Source: Massospora cicadina (lineage: Eukaryota > Entomophthoromycota > Entomophthoromycetes > Entomophthorales > Entomophthoraceae). Taken from it: a stretch of DNA of 64,000 nt. The notes under the pieces are model-generated. The model was not told where the DNA came from. It did no database searches and was given only the letters and a program-made list of their open reading frames with translations. The translations under genes and the position numbers were made by a program. The stretch is from assembly GCA_022478985.1 (NCBI GenBank), contig JAKSZP010000119.1:1-64000 (forward strand), in the 5' to 3' direction. This document shows positions 53,851 through 64,000 of this stretch, piece by piece. Position 1 is the first letter of the stretch; each line of letters begins with the position of its first letter.

Positions 53851-54109
53851 TTAACTGCTACTCAAATCACTAAGCTACCAAATTGTGGGGGACTAGTGAG
53901 GAACATATGTGTCTCATTGGATGAAAAATAAAATAAATTAGGATCTTTATTATCGTTTAAAGACCTGATCACCTCCTCTGATTCCAATTAAATAAATTGT
54001 TAAATATGACCAGGAAAAGTAGGCTTATATTAAGGCTTAGTGTATTATCAACATGATGAGCCTCACTCTTCATGTTGACTCCTCTTTTCCTGCCATATCT
54101 GAACGTCAT

Positions 54110-54160
54110 TTCCAACAATTTTGTGCCTGATGACGAGTTCCATTACATTAGGTACACAAG
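54110..54160 (-). pseudogene. gypsy-4 gag zinc knuckle
   Basis: The minus-strand reading C-T-stop-C-N-G-T-R-H-Q-A-Q-N-C keeps the CCHC spacing (C-x2-C-x4-H-x4-C) with one stop inside. Position upstream of the protease fits the nucleocapsid end of gag. The preceding gag (to about 55.3 kb) is too eroded to describe. Confidence 0.55.
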
Positions 54161-55812
54161 ATCTCCTTTTTTGACTTGACTGCATGTACTCTGGGATGGT
54201 TGGAGGTGTTAGAACTTTTGTGAACACATGCTGATAGTTAATCTAGATAAGAGCTTCCTTAATATCCCAGATACAATTGAAATTACATTTCAGGACAATC
54301 ATTTAGAGTTGAACTTTGGTACATGGTTCTAAGGCTGAAATTACTGTTTGATGACATCATCAAAATTAATTCCTTGAGTAGTAACCAGAGGTTGAGCTCT
54401 AGCATAAAAATGATAGCAAAATCAGAGGGACTTTCTCCCTTGTTCACCTGGATGCCCATGAAAACTTGCTTCTGGTTTGAAAGGATTAGGTCACTTCAAA
54501 ATTATTAAATTATAGCTGTTTGAACTTGACTCCAAGATTAGCATTCCCATAGGTGAGGGGTCATTATCTCTCTAGAAGCACTACTTAAACAGGAATAAAT
54601 ATGTTTGACTTCTTGATGGTCAGTTGCTTCTTCTGTTGCACTCTCATAGGCATGCAAAAATGAAGTAATACTCTCCTGTCCTGGGATGAATTTCTCTTTA
54701 AAACTAGGTTAGAAAAATAGAAGTCATGGTGAGATAAAGTATTAATGCCAGCGACCACACTAGGTGCAGAGGATACAATGTCAGTTTCAGTTGGTGGATC
54801 CAGTTTAAAAATTTGTCGTTGGATTGTCTCTGTTTCTTATTGAGTTTTTCTCCAAATTTAAATAAATGATGATGCTAAAGTCTTTTTATTAATCTGATAT
54901 TTTTTAATCTTGATTTATGGGCTCATAATTGAGCTTCACATTGGCTTACTCAGTCATCAAGGCATTTATAGTTGTTATCTAATCAGTGTATATGTCAATA
55001 AACAACTTCAGTAATTTCAGCAAAGTTATCCATTTCAACAGATAAGGCACTCAAGGTAAGTCGAGGGTCAATAGGCTTTCATAAAGGTGGACCATGCAGC
55101 CAGTAGCCACCTTTTCAATTGAGGCAAGAGGGTAGCTATAGCTTTTAATATATCTTATTACCACAAACATCATCTCCAGATACAAGAATATCGGTCTTGG
55201 AGATCCTGAGGGCCCTGGGGATCCTTCTCTTCCATATGAGTCAGAAGAACCTTCAGGCCCCCTGGGCTCAGGATGCCCTTCCCCAAAGTCTTTTTTGGTC
55301 AGTTACTGACAATGTTGCTGCAAAGATCAAACGTAACTTTGATTAATTAATTCTCTGAGCCCAGAAAATATCATGTTCTTGAAATTTTTAAATGAATTGA
55401 TCATCAAGCTACCCAGAGATCCCAGTATCAATTAAGGCAAGATGCATTCAAGCTTCATTTATCAAACGTCAGTTGTCCAAAATGGCGTCTCTGTTGTCAT
55501 GAATATAGGCTGAAGTATAATTATAAAAAGTTTACCACTACCAAAAGTAATTATGATACATCATAGTTGTCTGTTTAATTTAGAATGATGTGCCCATGGT
55601 TCTGAAGAAGAAGATGCGTTATGGGATGTATAAAATGGCGAAGTTAACAATCAGTACCAGTTACCAACTCACTAGCTGATAATTGGTTTAATTCTAAAAT
55701 ATGCACATTGTAGAGGGTATCACAGTAGCTCTGGAGTGGAGAGAATGATCTCCATCAAAATAAATTTAATAATTAATTGCGTAAATTTTATTTCCAATAT
55801 GTTCAACATAAA

Positions 55813-56110
55813 GGAGGTGGAAGGCGAGTCAGTAGGGCATACAGCTACCAACCTGAAGGTTGCAGGTTTGATTCCCACCCTTCACACGTTAATTGGGGTT
55901 CCAGATGAAGGAAGCTTATGGCGGTTAGTAGGTTTAATAACAAGAAAACCTTACCCATGATGTAACCAGAAAAATATGAGTCCCAATCTGGAGGTGGAAC
56001 GCTTTCTTTGATGGAGTTGACCCTGCTCAGGTTCATGTCATTGCTTTCTTTCTTTCACTCTTTCAGTAATGTCTGTCCCATGGTCAGCTAGCCTAAAATA
56101 AATAAAATAC
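55813..56110 (+). mobile_element. SINE-2, tRNA-headed
   Basis: The short repeats TTCAACATAAA (55,802-55,812) and TTCAACATGAA (56,111-56,121) flank it. The head has an A-box-like GAGTCAGTAGGGC and a B box (GGTTTGATTCCC) at tRNA spacing. A body of about 190 bp with a pyrimidine run (TTTCTTTCTTTCACTCTTTC) follows. The tail GTCTGTCCCATGGTCAGCTA then CCTAAAATAAATAAAA is the LINE-B/C type. It sits in the leader of gypsy-4. Confidence 0.8.
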
Positions 56111-56315
56111 TTCAACATGAACTTGATGCTGACGCTGATCAACATTAGAAATAAACAATTCAGTTTAGCCAGAAACTCCAAGGCTTCAAGCTGCAAAGGA
56201 GTTACTTCATATCTAAACTTATTGACTCAGTTAGTCACACTTATGACATGATGTGGGTAGCATTTTGACTTTCATTATTCTCCATGGCATGATAGACTTT
56301 TTTGCAACAGCTCAG

Positions 56316-56336
56316 AGCCCCCTTTAGTGAGCATCA
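56316..56336 (-). promoter_or_regulatory. gypsy-4 primer binding site
   Basis: The minus strand reads TTGATGCTCACTAAAGGGGG, nearly identical to the gypsy-1 site (TTGGTGCTCACTAAAGGGG). It marks the inner edge of a 5' LTR that would lie to the right. Confidence 0.55.
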
Positions 56337-56339
56337 ATT

Positions 56340-57140
56340 TTTTCAGGACACAGAAAAAAAAGTCAACCGCCTGAGTTTGATATCTCCCAAGGCAATGTTA
56401 AAGTAGTCAACTAGATATAAATTAAGAAGGCTCAAATCTGTAGTTCTAGGATACAGGGTTTTTTTTCATAAGTAGTTATTGAATAATTACTTAACAAAGG
56501 TAATTAAAAATTGTAAGACAATAAGTGATGTTTAATATCATCAACTGCTATCAGTATTCTAATTCAGAAATGTTTTTAAAAGGAGATTGGAGGTTGTCCA
56601 TCCAAATAAAAAGCTGTCGCTTTGGGGTAGCTGTATATTCTGACAATCAAGGATCATGTGTAGATATGACTCCTTATCAAATAGTTTTAAACAAGGGAAT
56701 CTTCTTGAGGAGTAGATTCAATTTCATCTCCATTATTTTCCAAATGTCTGACATTTAGGTTCATTGTTTTGATTGAAGATTCATAATATTAATAATGTCC
56801 ATGATCCTACACTATTGTAAAATCGTTTTGGAATCATATAAACATAAAGATACAGTTTATCAAAAAGGCATCCAATCATTGGAGTAATTCCCATTTCTGT
56901 TCTTTTACATTTGACTTTTTACTCACTTGCAGCTTGTTTGTTAAATTATTGTTACATGAGGTTGTCCCAAGTATCAATTTTTTTCATATAAAAAAGCTTC
57001 TAGTTGAGCCATTTGTTTGAGGGGACATTGAGCTATTGTGAAGGTTAAAATAAAGCTTTATAAATCTAAACAAACATATCTTATCTCCTGCATATAATGA
57101 TCTGTAGATCCATTAACTATTTTGGCTTAGATTTGATAGT
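56340..57140. other. Possible eroded gypsy-4 5' LTR; nothing else recognised
   Basis: By position this should be the gypsy-4 5' LTR, but there is no second copy to compare. The plus frame 56,525-56,758 has no recognisable motif. Confidence 0.35.
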
Positions 57141-57313
57141 AGTCTGGGAAGTTTTTATTTATTTGGGGAAAGTCAACCAGGGGACAAGCACTTCCAATAT
57201 ATTGGGGATAAACTAATGAAATTTTAAAATTAAAAGGCACCCCAGAGGGTTCAAGGCCGCTCTTGTTATCTCCAGTATCACCAAGTTTAGGACGGTAGGG
57301 GGCGTATGCTGGC

Positions 57314-58160
57314 TTATTCTTGGATGCAGCATGAGTGAATGAAAGAAGGGATCTTTAGGAAACATATGGGGAACCATGTATTGATTATCCTTCTGTTACG
57401 TGGGGTCATGTTTCTAAACAACCATGCTTGGAAATGTTCCAATATATGGCAGTGACAACGATTGATTGTTTCTTGGATTGTTGGCGTTGCTCCTGTAAAC
57501 GATTCCAGTACTAACATATGGATCGTCCATAGTGCTATTGATACTATTAACGCCCAGAGGGATGGGTGGATAGGCGAGTCCATGTTTAGAGCTAACATGT
57601 TTTTAGCTAGTCTGAATGGTTATCCGCTTTCTTGACAGAATAGGCGCATGACCTCTTTCCATAAAGCCACTGATGTTGGGCGTTGTTCTAAACGGTGTGC
57701 TAGGCTTCCATACTGACCACATATTGTAAATGAGGAATGGGTAGCATTTGACCGTTCTGCTGTGCAGTATACTCTCCTCATGCACCTCCATGCATGTGCT
57801 CTTATCCTGGGTTTGAGTAGAGGGTGATGTGTGTATCTCCATACTCTTCTTTGAGTCTCCAGGTTGTAGGGTATGTCCATATGGTCCAGATAATCTATCC
57901 TGGCTATGGTACTTGGATTTCTGCATATTATGTTATCTGTGACTATTTGGTCATTGATTTCCTGTCTATGAGTTACCTTGGGCGTCCTCAGTGACTGGTT
58001 CAGCCAAATATGTGAATCTTCCATGTTGCTTTTCTCATGGCTAGGTGTATTCGTTTGAAATGTGCAGGAGTGCCATTTGGTCCTGCAGCTGTAGGATGGG
58101 ACGCCAGATACCTGATTAATGTGTTTGGGTGATCTGGGCTTCTTAGATGGAGTGCTCATG
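57314..58160 (-). pseudogene. LINE-C ORF2 C-terminal domain
   Basis: Frames 58,159-57,620 and 57,598-57,314. The first has R-I-D-Y-L-D-H-M-D-I-P-Y-N and W-R-C-M-R-R-V-Y-C-T-A-E-R-S-N, with C-G-Q-Y-G and H-R-L-E-Q-R-P, the degenerate zinc-like region. The second has A-L-W-T-I-H and F-Q-A-W-L-F-R. The same blocks in the same order are in LINE-B at 32.66-33.27 kb. One frameshift lies near 57,610. Confidence 0.85.
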
Positions 58161-59570
58161 TAAAGTTATATCTTGCTGTTCTGGCCCGATGTATATCTGG
58201 AAGATCTGGGCTAGTCACTTGAGCAATCCAGGATCCTAGTATATGGGTCGCTTGCTCTACATAATTAGTAAGCCCCATACCTCCATTCCTTTTAGAGCCA
58301 AATAGGGGTTCGAGGCGTACAGAGGGGTTGTGGTTGGACCAAAGCCATCCTTTTAATAGGACGTGAATTGTATTAAAGAAGGCCGGTGAGAAAGCAATCT
58401 CATGGGGTGTTAACCATATAATTGATGGAATCATAGAGCTGGATACGGTGACCCTTCCTGTTAAACCTGTTTGGTGTCCATGCAAGGAGGCAATGCATTT
58501 TGTTATTTTGTCTAAAAGTTGATTTTTATCATGGAGTTGGAGAAACCTCCTGCTTCTAACCATACCCCAGGTGACGGACAGGTCCAGCTGTCAGCTTGGT
58601 GGTGAAGGGAAGTTTCAGTGGGGTTATTGCTGATTTTCGCCTCCTATGTCTGATGAGGAGTCTTGATGGTATATCAGTTTGTTGGCCCAGGGTAGATGGC
58701 GTCCAATGGGTCTGATATTTCCCCAGGAGTATGAGTTCCGTTTTCTCAGTGTTAAGTGATGCGTTGCTTATGGCTGAGTAATCTTGTATTACCTTCTCAA
58801 TTCTACAAGCATCCTGATTGATGGATACACCCACCACACAATTATCAGCGAAGGCCATCATTTTGACTGGAGGTTGGCCCTTGACATTGATTCCTTTGAG
58901 AAGTGTACTTGTATTCCATATTATAAGATCCAAGCTAAAATTGTAAAGTAGAGGATTTAAGGGGTCTCCTTGTTTGAGACCTCTCTGTGGGATGAATGGG
59001 TTGGTTAAAAAACCTGCTCCACGCACAGCCATGGTAGCAGACTCTGTGAACATCATCACCCAGTTTTATGAATTTATTTGGAAGTTTGAATTTTTGAAGG
59101 CAGACTTTAAGATAGGTCCAGTTCACCCTGTCATATGCCTTTTGTTGGTCTAATAAGACAAGTGCTCCATAGGTTTCGGACTGGCAGACGTTTTCAACTG
59201 TGTGGATGTTGTACCATAAGGATCTTCTTGGAACATATCCTATTGTGATGGGGATATCGTGTCAGTTGCAATTTCTCCTAGTCGTTTGGCCATGATTTTT
59301 GTGAAAATTTTGATATCTGTGTTGGTTAGGGAGATTGGGCGCCAGTTGGATAGGTTTAGTCTGTCTCCTTTTTTTAATAATGTGACAGTGTAAGCTTCTT
59401 TGCCTCCAGGTGGGAGGCATGTTTCCATAATACACTTGTTCATTGAAGCTAGAAGAATGTTAGAAATGTTAGTAAGGTATATTATATAAAATTCATAGGG
59501 AATCCCATCAGGTCCAGGGCATTTCCCTCTTGGTGCACCGCATACTACTTCCCATAATTCCTTGCGCAAT
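58156..59570 (-). pseudogene. LINE-C reverse transcriptase domain
   Basis: Boxes in order on the minus strand: a GPDGIPYEFY box (59,515), N-W-R-P-I-S-L-T-N-T-D (59,340), Q-Q-K-A-Y-D-R-V (59,140, another frame), R-G-L-K-Q-G-D-P-L-N-P (58,970), F-A-D-N near 58,850 and S-L-N-T-E-K-T-E-L-I-L-L-G (58,730). The catalytic F-A-D-D has become F-A-D-N, so the second catalytic Asp is lost. At least three frameshifts are present. It is closest to LINE-B in the window. Confidence 0.9.
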
Positions 59571-60134
59571 ATTAGGTTGATTAATTTGACATTTTTAAAA
59601 AAATAAAAATAAAAATAAAAAAAACTTTAAAATTTAAAAAATTTAAATTTAAAATTGTTATTTTGAGCTGCAGTGTCAATATGTGCGATTGCAAGAAAAT
59701 TTTCAATTTATTTCTGGTTTGACCAGTTTGGATTTATATAAATTTGTATAAAACCTGTGCACTTTAATCACAAATTCTTTGGGTGTTTCCAATATGGATA
59801 TGTCCAGTCATTGGACCTGTGTGCAAGCTATCATATTTTTCCAAGCGTGAAATTTGCAGAAAAAATAGCTTGAGCAAGTTTCTCCATCTTTAATTTTTTT
59901 GCTCTGTATTGAACCCCAACTTGGTGTTGGTGTTTGCATATCAGGGTCTTTAGCCAAGCAGAAATCTCTGCCCATCTGCGACCCCATCCAGGGCTGTACC
60001 CTGTGCGTGGGACATTTTTTTAGGTAATTGATTTCTGCCAAGATGTGCTTGATAATGGTTGAAGCTGCCCTGTATCTTCTAGACGTTGTGTTTGGTTTGT
60101 TGGGTTGTTGATTTTTCAAAATTTTCCCAGGTGG

Positions 60135-60930
60135 TTAGTGGGTCCAAACAGAAAGGTGTTTAAAAAACCAGGTTGAGGATATTTCCTCCATCCAGGGTTG
60201 AAATTCCGAGTCAGCTAAACTTTCTGGGCGTATTCTGCACCACCTGGGTGCTTGTGTATCTGTTTCCGCTGGTTTGTAGGACACCAAAACTAGCTGATGG
60301 TCAGAAAATTCGATTTTTGTAGTTTTAAATTTTTGAATTTTAAGATGGAAAATTAGTGGTGCGACTATCAGGTCTATCCATGACATAGAGATAAGTGCAC
60401 CGTTGTGTACATGTGGGTGTGTCATGTTTTGTAGAAGGGGTATCCTTTTTGGTAGTGGATCATATAGTCCCAGAGTGGCCTTTAGTACGCAAAATTACAC
60501 TTGCCCTTGTTATACTCTGTTGTGTATGGCCATCAGTCATTATCTGTGTTAATCCAGCAGTTCATGTCTCTCATGACAAAAGTGTTAGCTGGAAGATTAA
60601 GTTATAATAGAGCTGTTGAAAACTCTCATCAGTCTGGTTCACAGTTTGGTGCATAAACGCTGGCTATTGTGTGCACTTTGGTGTGCCATGAGAAGGTTAT
60701 GGCTAGTACACAGCCATCCAGAATGAATTTTTATTAATAAATTTAAAGTTTTGGTTTGCGCATACTATCACCCCACAGTGCTGTGACCAAAATGATATTG
60801 TTGGGAGGAGCATTTTTTTCCCATGCCTCCTCCTCTCCCTGTGGACAGTGGGCTTCCTTCACCGCCAGGATATCCACAGGTGGGTTTCATAGGAGACTCA
60901 ACTTCTTGGCCTGGGACGTTAAGGCTTTGA
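60135..60930 (-). pseudogene. LINE-C endonuclease remnant
   Basis: The minus frame 60,425-60,135 keeps the end of an APE domain: S-W-I-D-L-I-V-A and S-D-H-Q-L-V-L-V. Upstream readings give N-I-M-G-L-K-A-L near 60,940, E-A-H-C-P-Q-G-E-E near 60,860 and the M-R-D-M-N remnant of the GDxN box near 60,560. Stops and frame changes are frequent. Confidence 0.7.
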
Positions 60931-60957
60931 GTCCCATTATGTTCAGCATCCCTATCT

Positions 60958-62420
60958 CTATTGAGACGCCCAATGCGCCTCAGAAGCGGTTAGCAGGGCC
61001 CCCAGCCTTACTCCCTCGCTCACATTACTCTCCAATGCACCTCTGCTGCGGAGGGCATAGCCATGAGTTGGAGTTGGGGTGTATTTTGCCCCTTTCATTG
61101 CCACTGTTTTTGCTCCTCTCTTGCCTTTTCTGGTTTTCAATTTATCATTGTGGTGCACTTGTGTGCTCTTATTGGCTGCATTATTTTCTTGTGCATTCCA
61201 TTGTTGATTTTCTTTCCTGATTGGGTTATGCTCCACAATTTCAGGGGTGCGCTGAACCCCTGTTTTGCCACATCTATTTCCAAATTTGGTTCCGCTGAAT
61301 TCAATCTGTTTGAATTGGTTTTTTGGTTTTCTGCGGGATTTATTTGGTTCATTGAATCAAATTCATCCATGTCTTCCTGGTTCTGTTCCAGCAACATGAA
61401 TGATTCAGCTAAAGCCTTTGCCTTGGCTACAGCCAGCTTGCAAGCTTGTTTGGCCATTTTTCATTCCTTCAGGGAAATTGGGTCAATTATTTTATATTGC
61501 CTATGTTCTCCCCAGTTAAATGCTTGTGTGGTATCTGAGATTTTGGCATACTCTGAGTCGTCTTCGCCCATTTCCTCCTCACAGAATTCCATTTCTCTCA
61601 GGCCTTCTTTTATAAGGCAAGCATGAATCTTGTGCCCAAAGGCCTGGCAGTAGTTGCATATGGGGGGTGTGCTCTCTACTGTTGTGAAGAACAGTTGGGA
61701 TTTTTTTTCATCAATAGTGAAGGATGTGATGTGTGGGATTTTTGTGATATCCTCCACTACCTCCTGGTTTGGGGAAATAATTGCGATTGCCTTCCCAGTG
61801 CTAAGGGTCAGCATCAAATGGAATCTTTGTATCTCATATTTGTTTAATTTCTCTGTAGGCTTCCAAGCCTTCTTGGAGATGTCATTTGACTACTGTGTGC
61901 GCTAGTGTAGTCAAAAGGTAATCAAAAATTATGAAAATATCTTTTGACTCTGTCCAACATGTGCATTTGGTTGATACCAAATGCTAACTGTTGGGAAGGT
62001 CGAGTACCACTCTGAACTTCAAGGCTTCATTTGCTCTTCCATAGTTTCAAACCCAAGGTCAACCAAACCTTTGCGGATATTATGGGTTGTTAAGTACACT
62101 GTGTTCAGGAAAAATTCATGTTGGGCTTCGCCAAACTTTTCCCACATTATTGGTGTTTCTATGCACAGGGAAACTCATATCTCATGTTCCACTGATGACA
62201 GTGGTTGCGAGTGGAATACTTCCATGTAACTGCAGTATTTTACCAAAAAATTCATGTATTCCGCGGGGGTGTCACCTAGGGTTTTTTGTTTTTACTGAGA
62301 TTTTTGTTTTTACCTGTGCACTTGGTACCTTTGGGTGGTGCAGGTATGGGTCCACTGCCCTTTACCGTGTTTACCCAATTCTTTATTTTATTACTCATAC
62401 TCATCTCACCTGGTATTAAT
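60958..62420 (-). pseudogene. LINE-C ORF1 (gag-like)
   Basis: The start near 62,405 (MSMSNKIKNWVN) parallels LINE-D. A basic Lys/Pro-rich N-terminus, a middle region, G-K-A-I-A-I-I-S-P-N-Q-E-V-V-E-D-I-T-K (61,800), an intact knuckle C-N-Y-C-x4-H-x4-C (about 61,618-61,660), an acidic stretch and W-G-E-H-R-Q-Y-K-I-I-D-P (61,490) follow. A helical Ala/Lys-rich segment (61,457-61,137) ends it. This ORF1 aligns with LINE-D throughout but lacks the C-terminal domain of the ORF1-only elements. Confidence 0.8.
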
Positions 62421-62459
62421 TATCAAATTGTACTGTTTGAATCAAATCATATTATTAAA

Positions 62460-63150
62460 AGTGATAGTAATCATAAAGTAAAGTTGATATAATATTAAAT
62501 ACTAAGCACTGAGATTTTGAGAGTGTTTAGTCTGTGGGGTTGAAGAACAAACAAGGAAAGACAACAGATACCCAATACTTATATAGGGTTTGTCCTAGAT
62601 CATTAATATGAGTGAGAGGCAAGGCCCTGGGGCTGGTGCCCCTCTTAGTCCTGAAAGAATAAAAGTTCTGACCCATTTATATAGTAGGAGCTAAGGATCT
62701 TACACAAAACAAAAATGAAAAAGGACAGAGGAAGTACTAACTCTAAGTTTAATACATTATGAAGATTATTTTCAAGATCATTCGTCTGTCATGTTTACAT
62801 GACCTTATATAGGGGACCAACAGCAGGTACAAGGCTGGGCGGCAGGAGGTCCAGAAGGTGAAACTCTAGGCCCTTCCTGATCTCAAGCAAACCTTGGATC
62901 AACGCTGGGTACAGGCGAGGTACGTCCAGGTTGATACAAGTGTTGTGCCTAAAGCCCAGCCCCCTGTTTCATCACTAGGGTTAAAACAAACGAGTTTTGA
63001 GCTAAATGAGAATGGAAAAATTCAGTTAATTGGGGAATGGGGGTTTTAAATTAGTTCTATTTACAAAAGTGCAAGATCAGGTCAGATTCAACTTCAGTCA
63101 ATTACTAGAGTAAAATTAATTTTGAGGTATGTACCCTTTCAGATAGAAGT
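62460..63150. other. Interval with no recognised gene
   Basis: The composition is less AT-rich than the neighbouring gaps. It may be LTR or leader sequence of the element to the right, but I found no second copy. Confidence 0.4.
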
Positions 63151-63156
63151 GTGCGC

Positions 63157-63759
63157 CTATTTGTCATAGAAATGGCAGAAGAAGTTTAGACCAGCCTGCC
63201 AGTCAGGATGCATGAGCACCCAAAAAGCAAGCCAGAATGCCAGAGGCATTGCCAACCGTATGACTTGATATGGAGCTGGGTAATGTGATACCACGAAGTG
63301 GTGGTGCAACAACAGGGTGAGAAGTATCCCAACGACAAACCACACTGAACCCAATCCAAACTCAGTGGTTCTAAAAACAAGATGTGGGATTACTGGGATA
63401 GTTTTGACGAGATTTTTGGCATGTGAGGCCATCTCATCGGGGGTGACAAGGAGATGGATTTTTTCTTTCCATTGATGGACATAGGGCCATAAGATCCCCA
63501 TGTATTGCTGCCAGAAGTTCGTAAGAATGGGGTTATAGAGCCAAAAATATTGGAATCGCTGGGCCCAATCAGCGATGGAGGGAGCCATAGTGACCAAAAG
63601 AATTGGTAAAGCCCACCTGGAGTGTGGGGTGATGGGCCACCAGGGAAATGCCATCTGGGATGCGGTCAGAAAGGGAAATATAAATTTGGGTTTTAGGTAA
63701 AACTTTATTTGGAAAGGAAAGTAAGAAAATTGACCAACAATTTTCTCAGTGCCATGCAA
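63157..63759 (-). CDS. Two-helix membrane-protein ORF of a Ty3/gypsy-type element
   Basis: A 200-codon open frame rich in aromatic residues. The N-terminal half has many Trp/Phe/Tyr and Pro. Around residues 135-156 lies a strong hydrophobic helix (S-V-W-F-V-V-G-I-L-L-T-L-L-L) and around 165-185 a second (L-A-M-P-L-A-F-W-L-A-F-W-V-L-M), followed by H-P-D-W-Q-A-G-L. No known domain is recognised. A shortened copy lies at 3360-3660, in both cases directly after the same gag-like C-terminus and, there, before the protease. It is the longest uninterrupted frame in this module. An envelope-like or membrane-targeting role is possible but unproven; it is also possible that the hydrophobicity is incidental. 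Confidence 0.5.
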   Translation of the reverse strand: MHGTEKIVGQFSYFPFQIKFYLKPKFIFPFLTASQMAFPWWPITPHSRWALPILLVTMAPSIADWAQRFQYFWLYNPILTNFWQQYMGILWPYVHQWKEKIHLLVTPDEMASHAKNLVKTIPVIPHLVFRTTEFGLGSVWFVVGILLTLLLHHHFVVSHYPAPYQVIRLAMPLAFWLAFWVLMHPDWQAGLNFFCHFYDK

Positions 63760-63789
63760 CTGATTAAATAGTGGTCAATTGGGTAGTGA

Positions 63790-64000
63790 CAGGATGGGGT
63801 TAGATCCCACAAATTCGACCTAACCAGCATATTGTTTGGGATTAGGCGGGTTTATTCTTTGGGAACTGACATCACAAAATTCAGCGGTGGGTTAAGTCTC
63901 TGTCAGTTTGACCTCAAACGTCTGAACCAAAGCTTGACTACGTTTCCAATGGTTTGCACAATGGCGTTTAGCCCAACGAGCAACGGGAATTCCCCAAGGT
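63790..64000 (-). pseudogene. Gag-like C-terminus, second copy, running off the window
   Basis: The DNA aligns with 3730-3920: GACCTCAAACGTCTGAACCA, AAGCTTGACTACGTTTCCAA, GGAATTCCCCAAGG. The minus reading gives W-G-I-P and N-H-W-K-R, as in the first copy. The rest of the element lies right of the window. Confidence 0.6.

Larger units (their letters stand above)
49540..56336 (-). mobile_element. gypsy-4: decayed Ty3/gypsy element with two nested insertions
   Basis: Minus-strand landmarks in order: primer site (56.32 kb), gag knuckle (54.1 kb), protease (53.8 kb), RT (53.0-52.2 kb), RNase H (52.0 and 49.9-49.6 kb). RNase H is split by the LTR element at 49,936-52,010, and SINE-2 sits in the leader at 55.8-56.1 kb. 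Integrase is missing: the copy ends at the ORF1-only element near 49.53 kb. Numerous stops make it an old relic. Confidence 0.8.
57150..62450 (-). mobile_element. LINE-C: near full-length Tad1-like LINE
   Basis: On the minus strand: a 5' end shared with LINE-D (GATTTGATTCAAACAG), ORF1 (62.4-60.96 kb), an endonuclease remnant (60.9-60.2 kb), the RT linker and RT (60.1-58.2 kb), a C-terminal domain (to 57,314), then a 3' UTR with CTTGTCCCCTGGTTGACTTT, CCCCAAATAAATAAAA. Coding parts are full of stops, more so than LINE-B. A convincing TSD was not found. Confidence 0.85.

Noticed and set aside
57120..62480. TGATAGTAGTC (57,134) and TGATAGTAATC (62,461) as TSD of LINE-C
   Set aside because: Both lie about 12 bases away from the apparent ends of the element, so the match is probably chance.
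1..64000. CRISPR arrays, prokaryotic operons, rRNA genes
   Set aside because: None seen; all repeats are explained by retroelements, LTRs or eroded tandem units.

Overview
The window is a eukaryotic transposon graveyard. I recognise no intact host gene, no rRNA and no functional tRNA gene. Almost every recognisable stretch is a retroelement or its relic, mostly nested, broken by stops and frameshifts and set in AT-rich sequence. The mix is: LINEs with an ORF1 carrying a CCHC knuckle, an APE-type endonuclease and an FADD reverse transcriptase (Tad1-like in look); Ty3/gypsy elements including a chromovirus; tRNA-headed SINEs; non-coding LTR elements; and scraps of a Tc1/mariner-like transposase. 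This fits a large-genome eukaryote. Tad1-like LINEs plus a chromovirus suggest a large-genome fungus, but the metazoan-type Ty3/gypsy RT at 22.7-23.4 kb and a relic at 16.6-17.1 kb of a repeated family I know from invertebrate genomes leave the kingdom open.

Layout. 0-1.4 kb: 5' end of a minus-strand LINE (LINE-D). 1.5-5.0 kb: minus-strand Ty3/gypsy relics (gypsy-5: gag, a two-helix membrane ORF, protease, RT). 5.7-6.3 kb: degenerate ~70-bp tandem repeats. 6.4-7.6 kb: a plus-oriented LTR of the gypsy-1 family. 9.7-16.2 kb: a full-length but decayed plus-strand LINE (LINE-A) with target-site duplications (TSDs). 18.0-26.3 kb: gypsy-1, complete from LTR to LTR with TSD CCCAC, a SINE in one LTR and most of integrase missing. 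26.6-37.1 kb: gypsy-2, a chromovirus whose left LTR holds a non-coding LTR element and whose pol holds a 5'-truncated LINE (LINE-B). 38-43.2 kb: a short SINE, a Tc1-like scrap, a possible Ty1/copia LTR and two LINE-derived elements that carry only ORF1. 43.7-47.2 kb: gypsy-3 relic. 47.7-49.5 kb: a third ORF1-only element. 49.5-56.3 kb: gypsy-4, interrupted by a long-LTR/short-interior element and by a SINE. 57.1-62.5 kb: LINE-C. 63.2-64 kb: a second copy of the gag plus membrane-ORF module.

How they relate. LINE-B, LINE-C, all three ORF1-only elements and all three SINEs end in versions of one ~40-bp 3' tail, the arrangement expected if one LINE reverse transcriptase copies a whole set of non-autonomous partners. 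A second LINE tail (LINE-A type) has left insertions only 18-50 bp long, each with its own TSD. The non-coding LTR element at 27.4-29.2 kb has a primer site complementary to its own predicted RNA 5' end, like the self-priming Tf1/sushi elements. Homology statements are by-eye alignments within the window and from recalled family motifs; no search was run.
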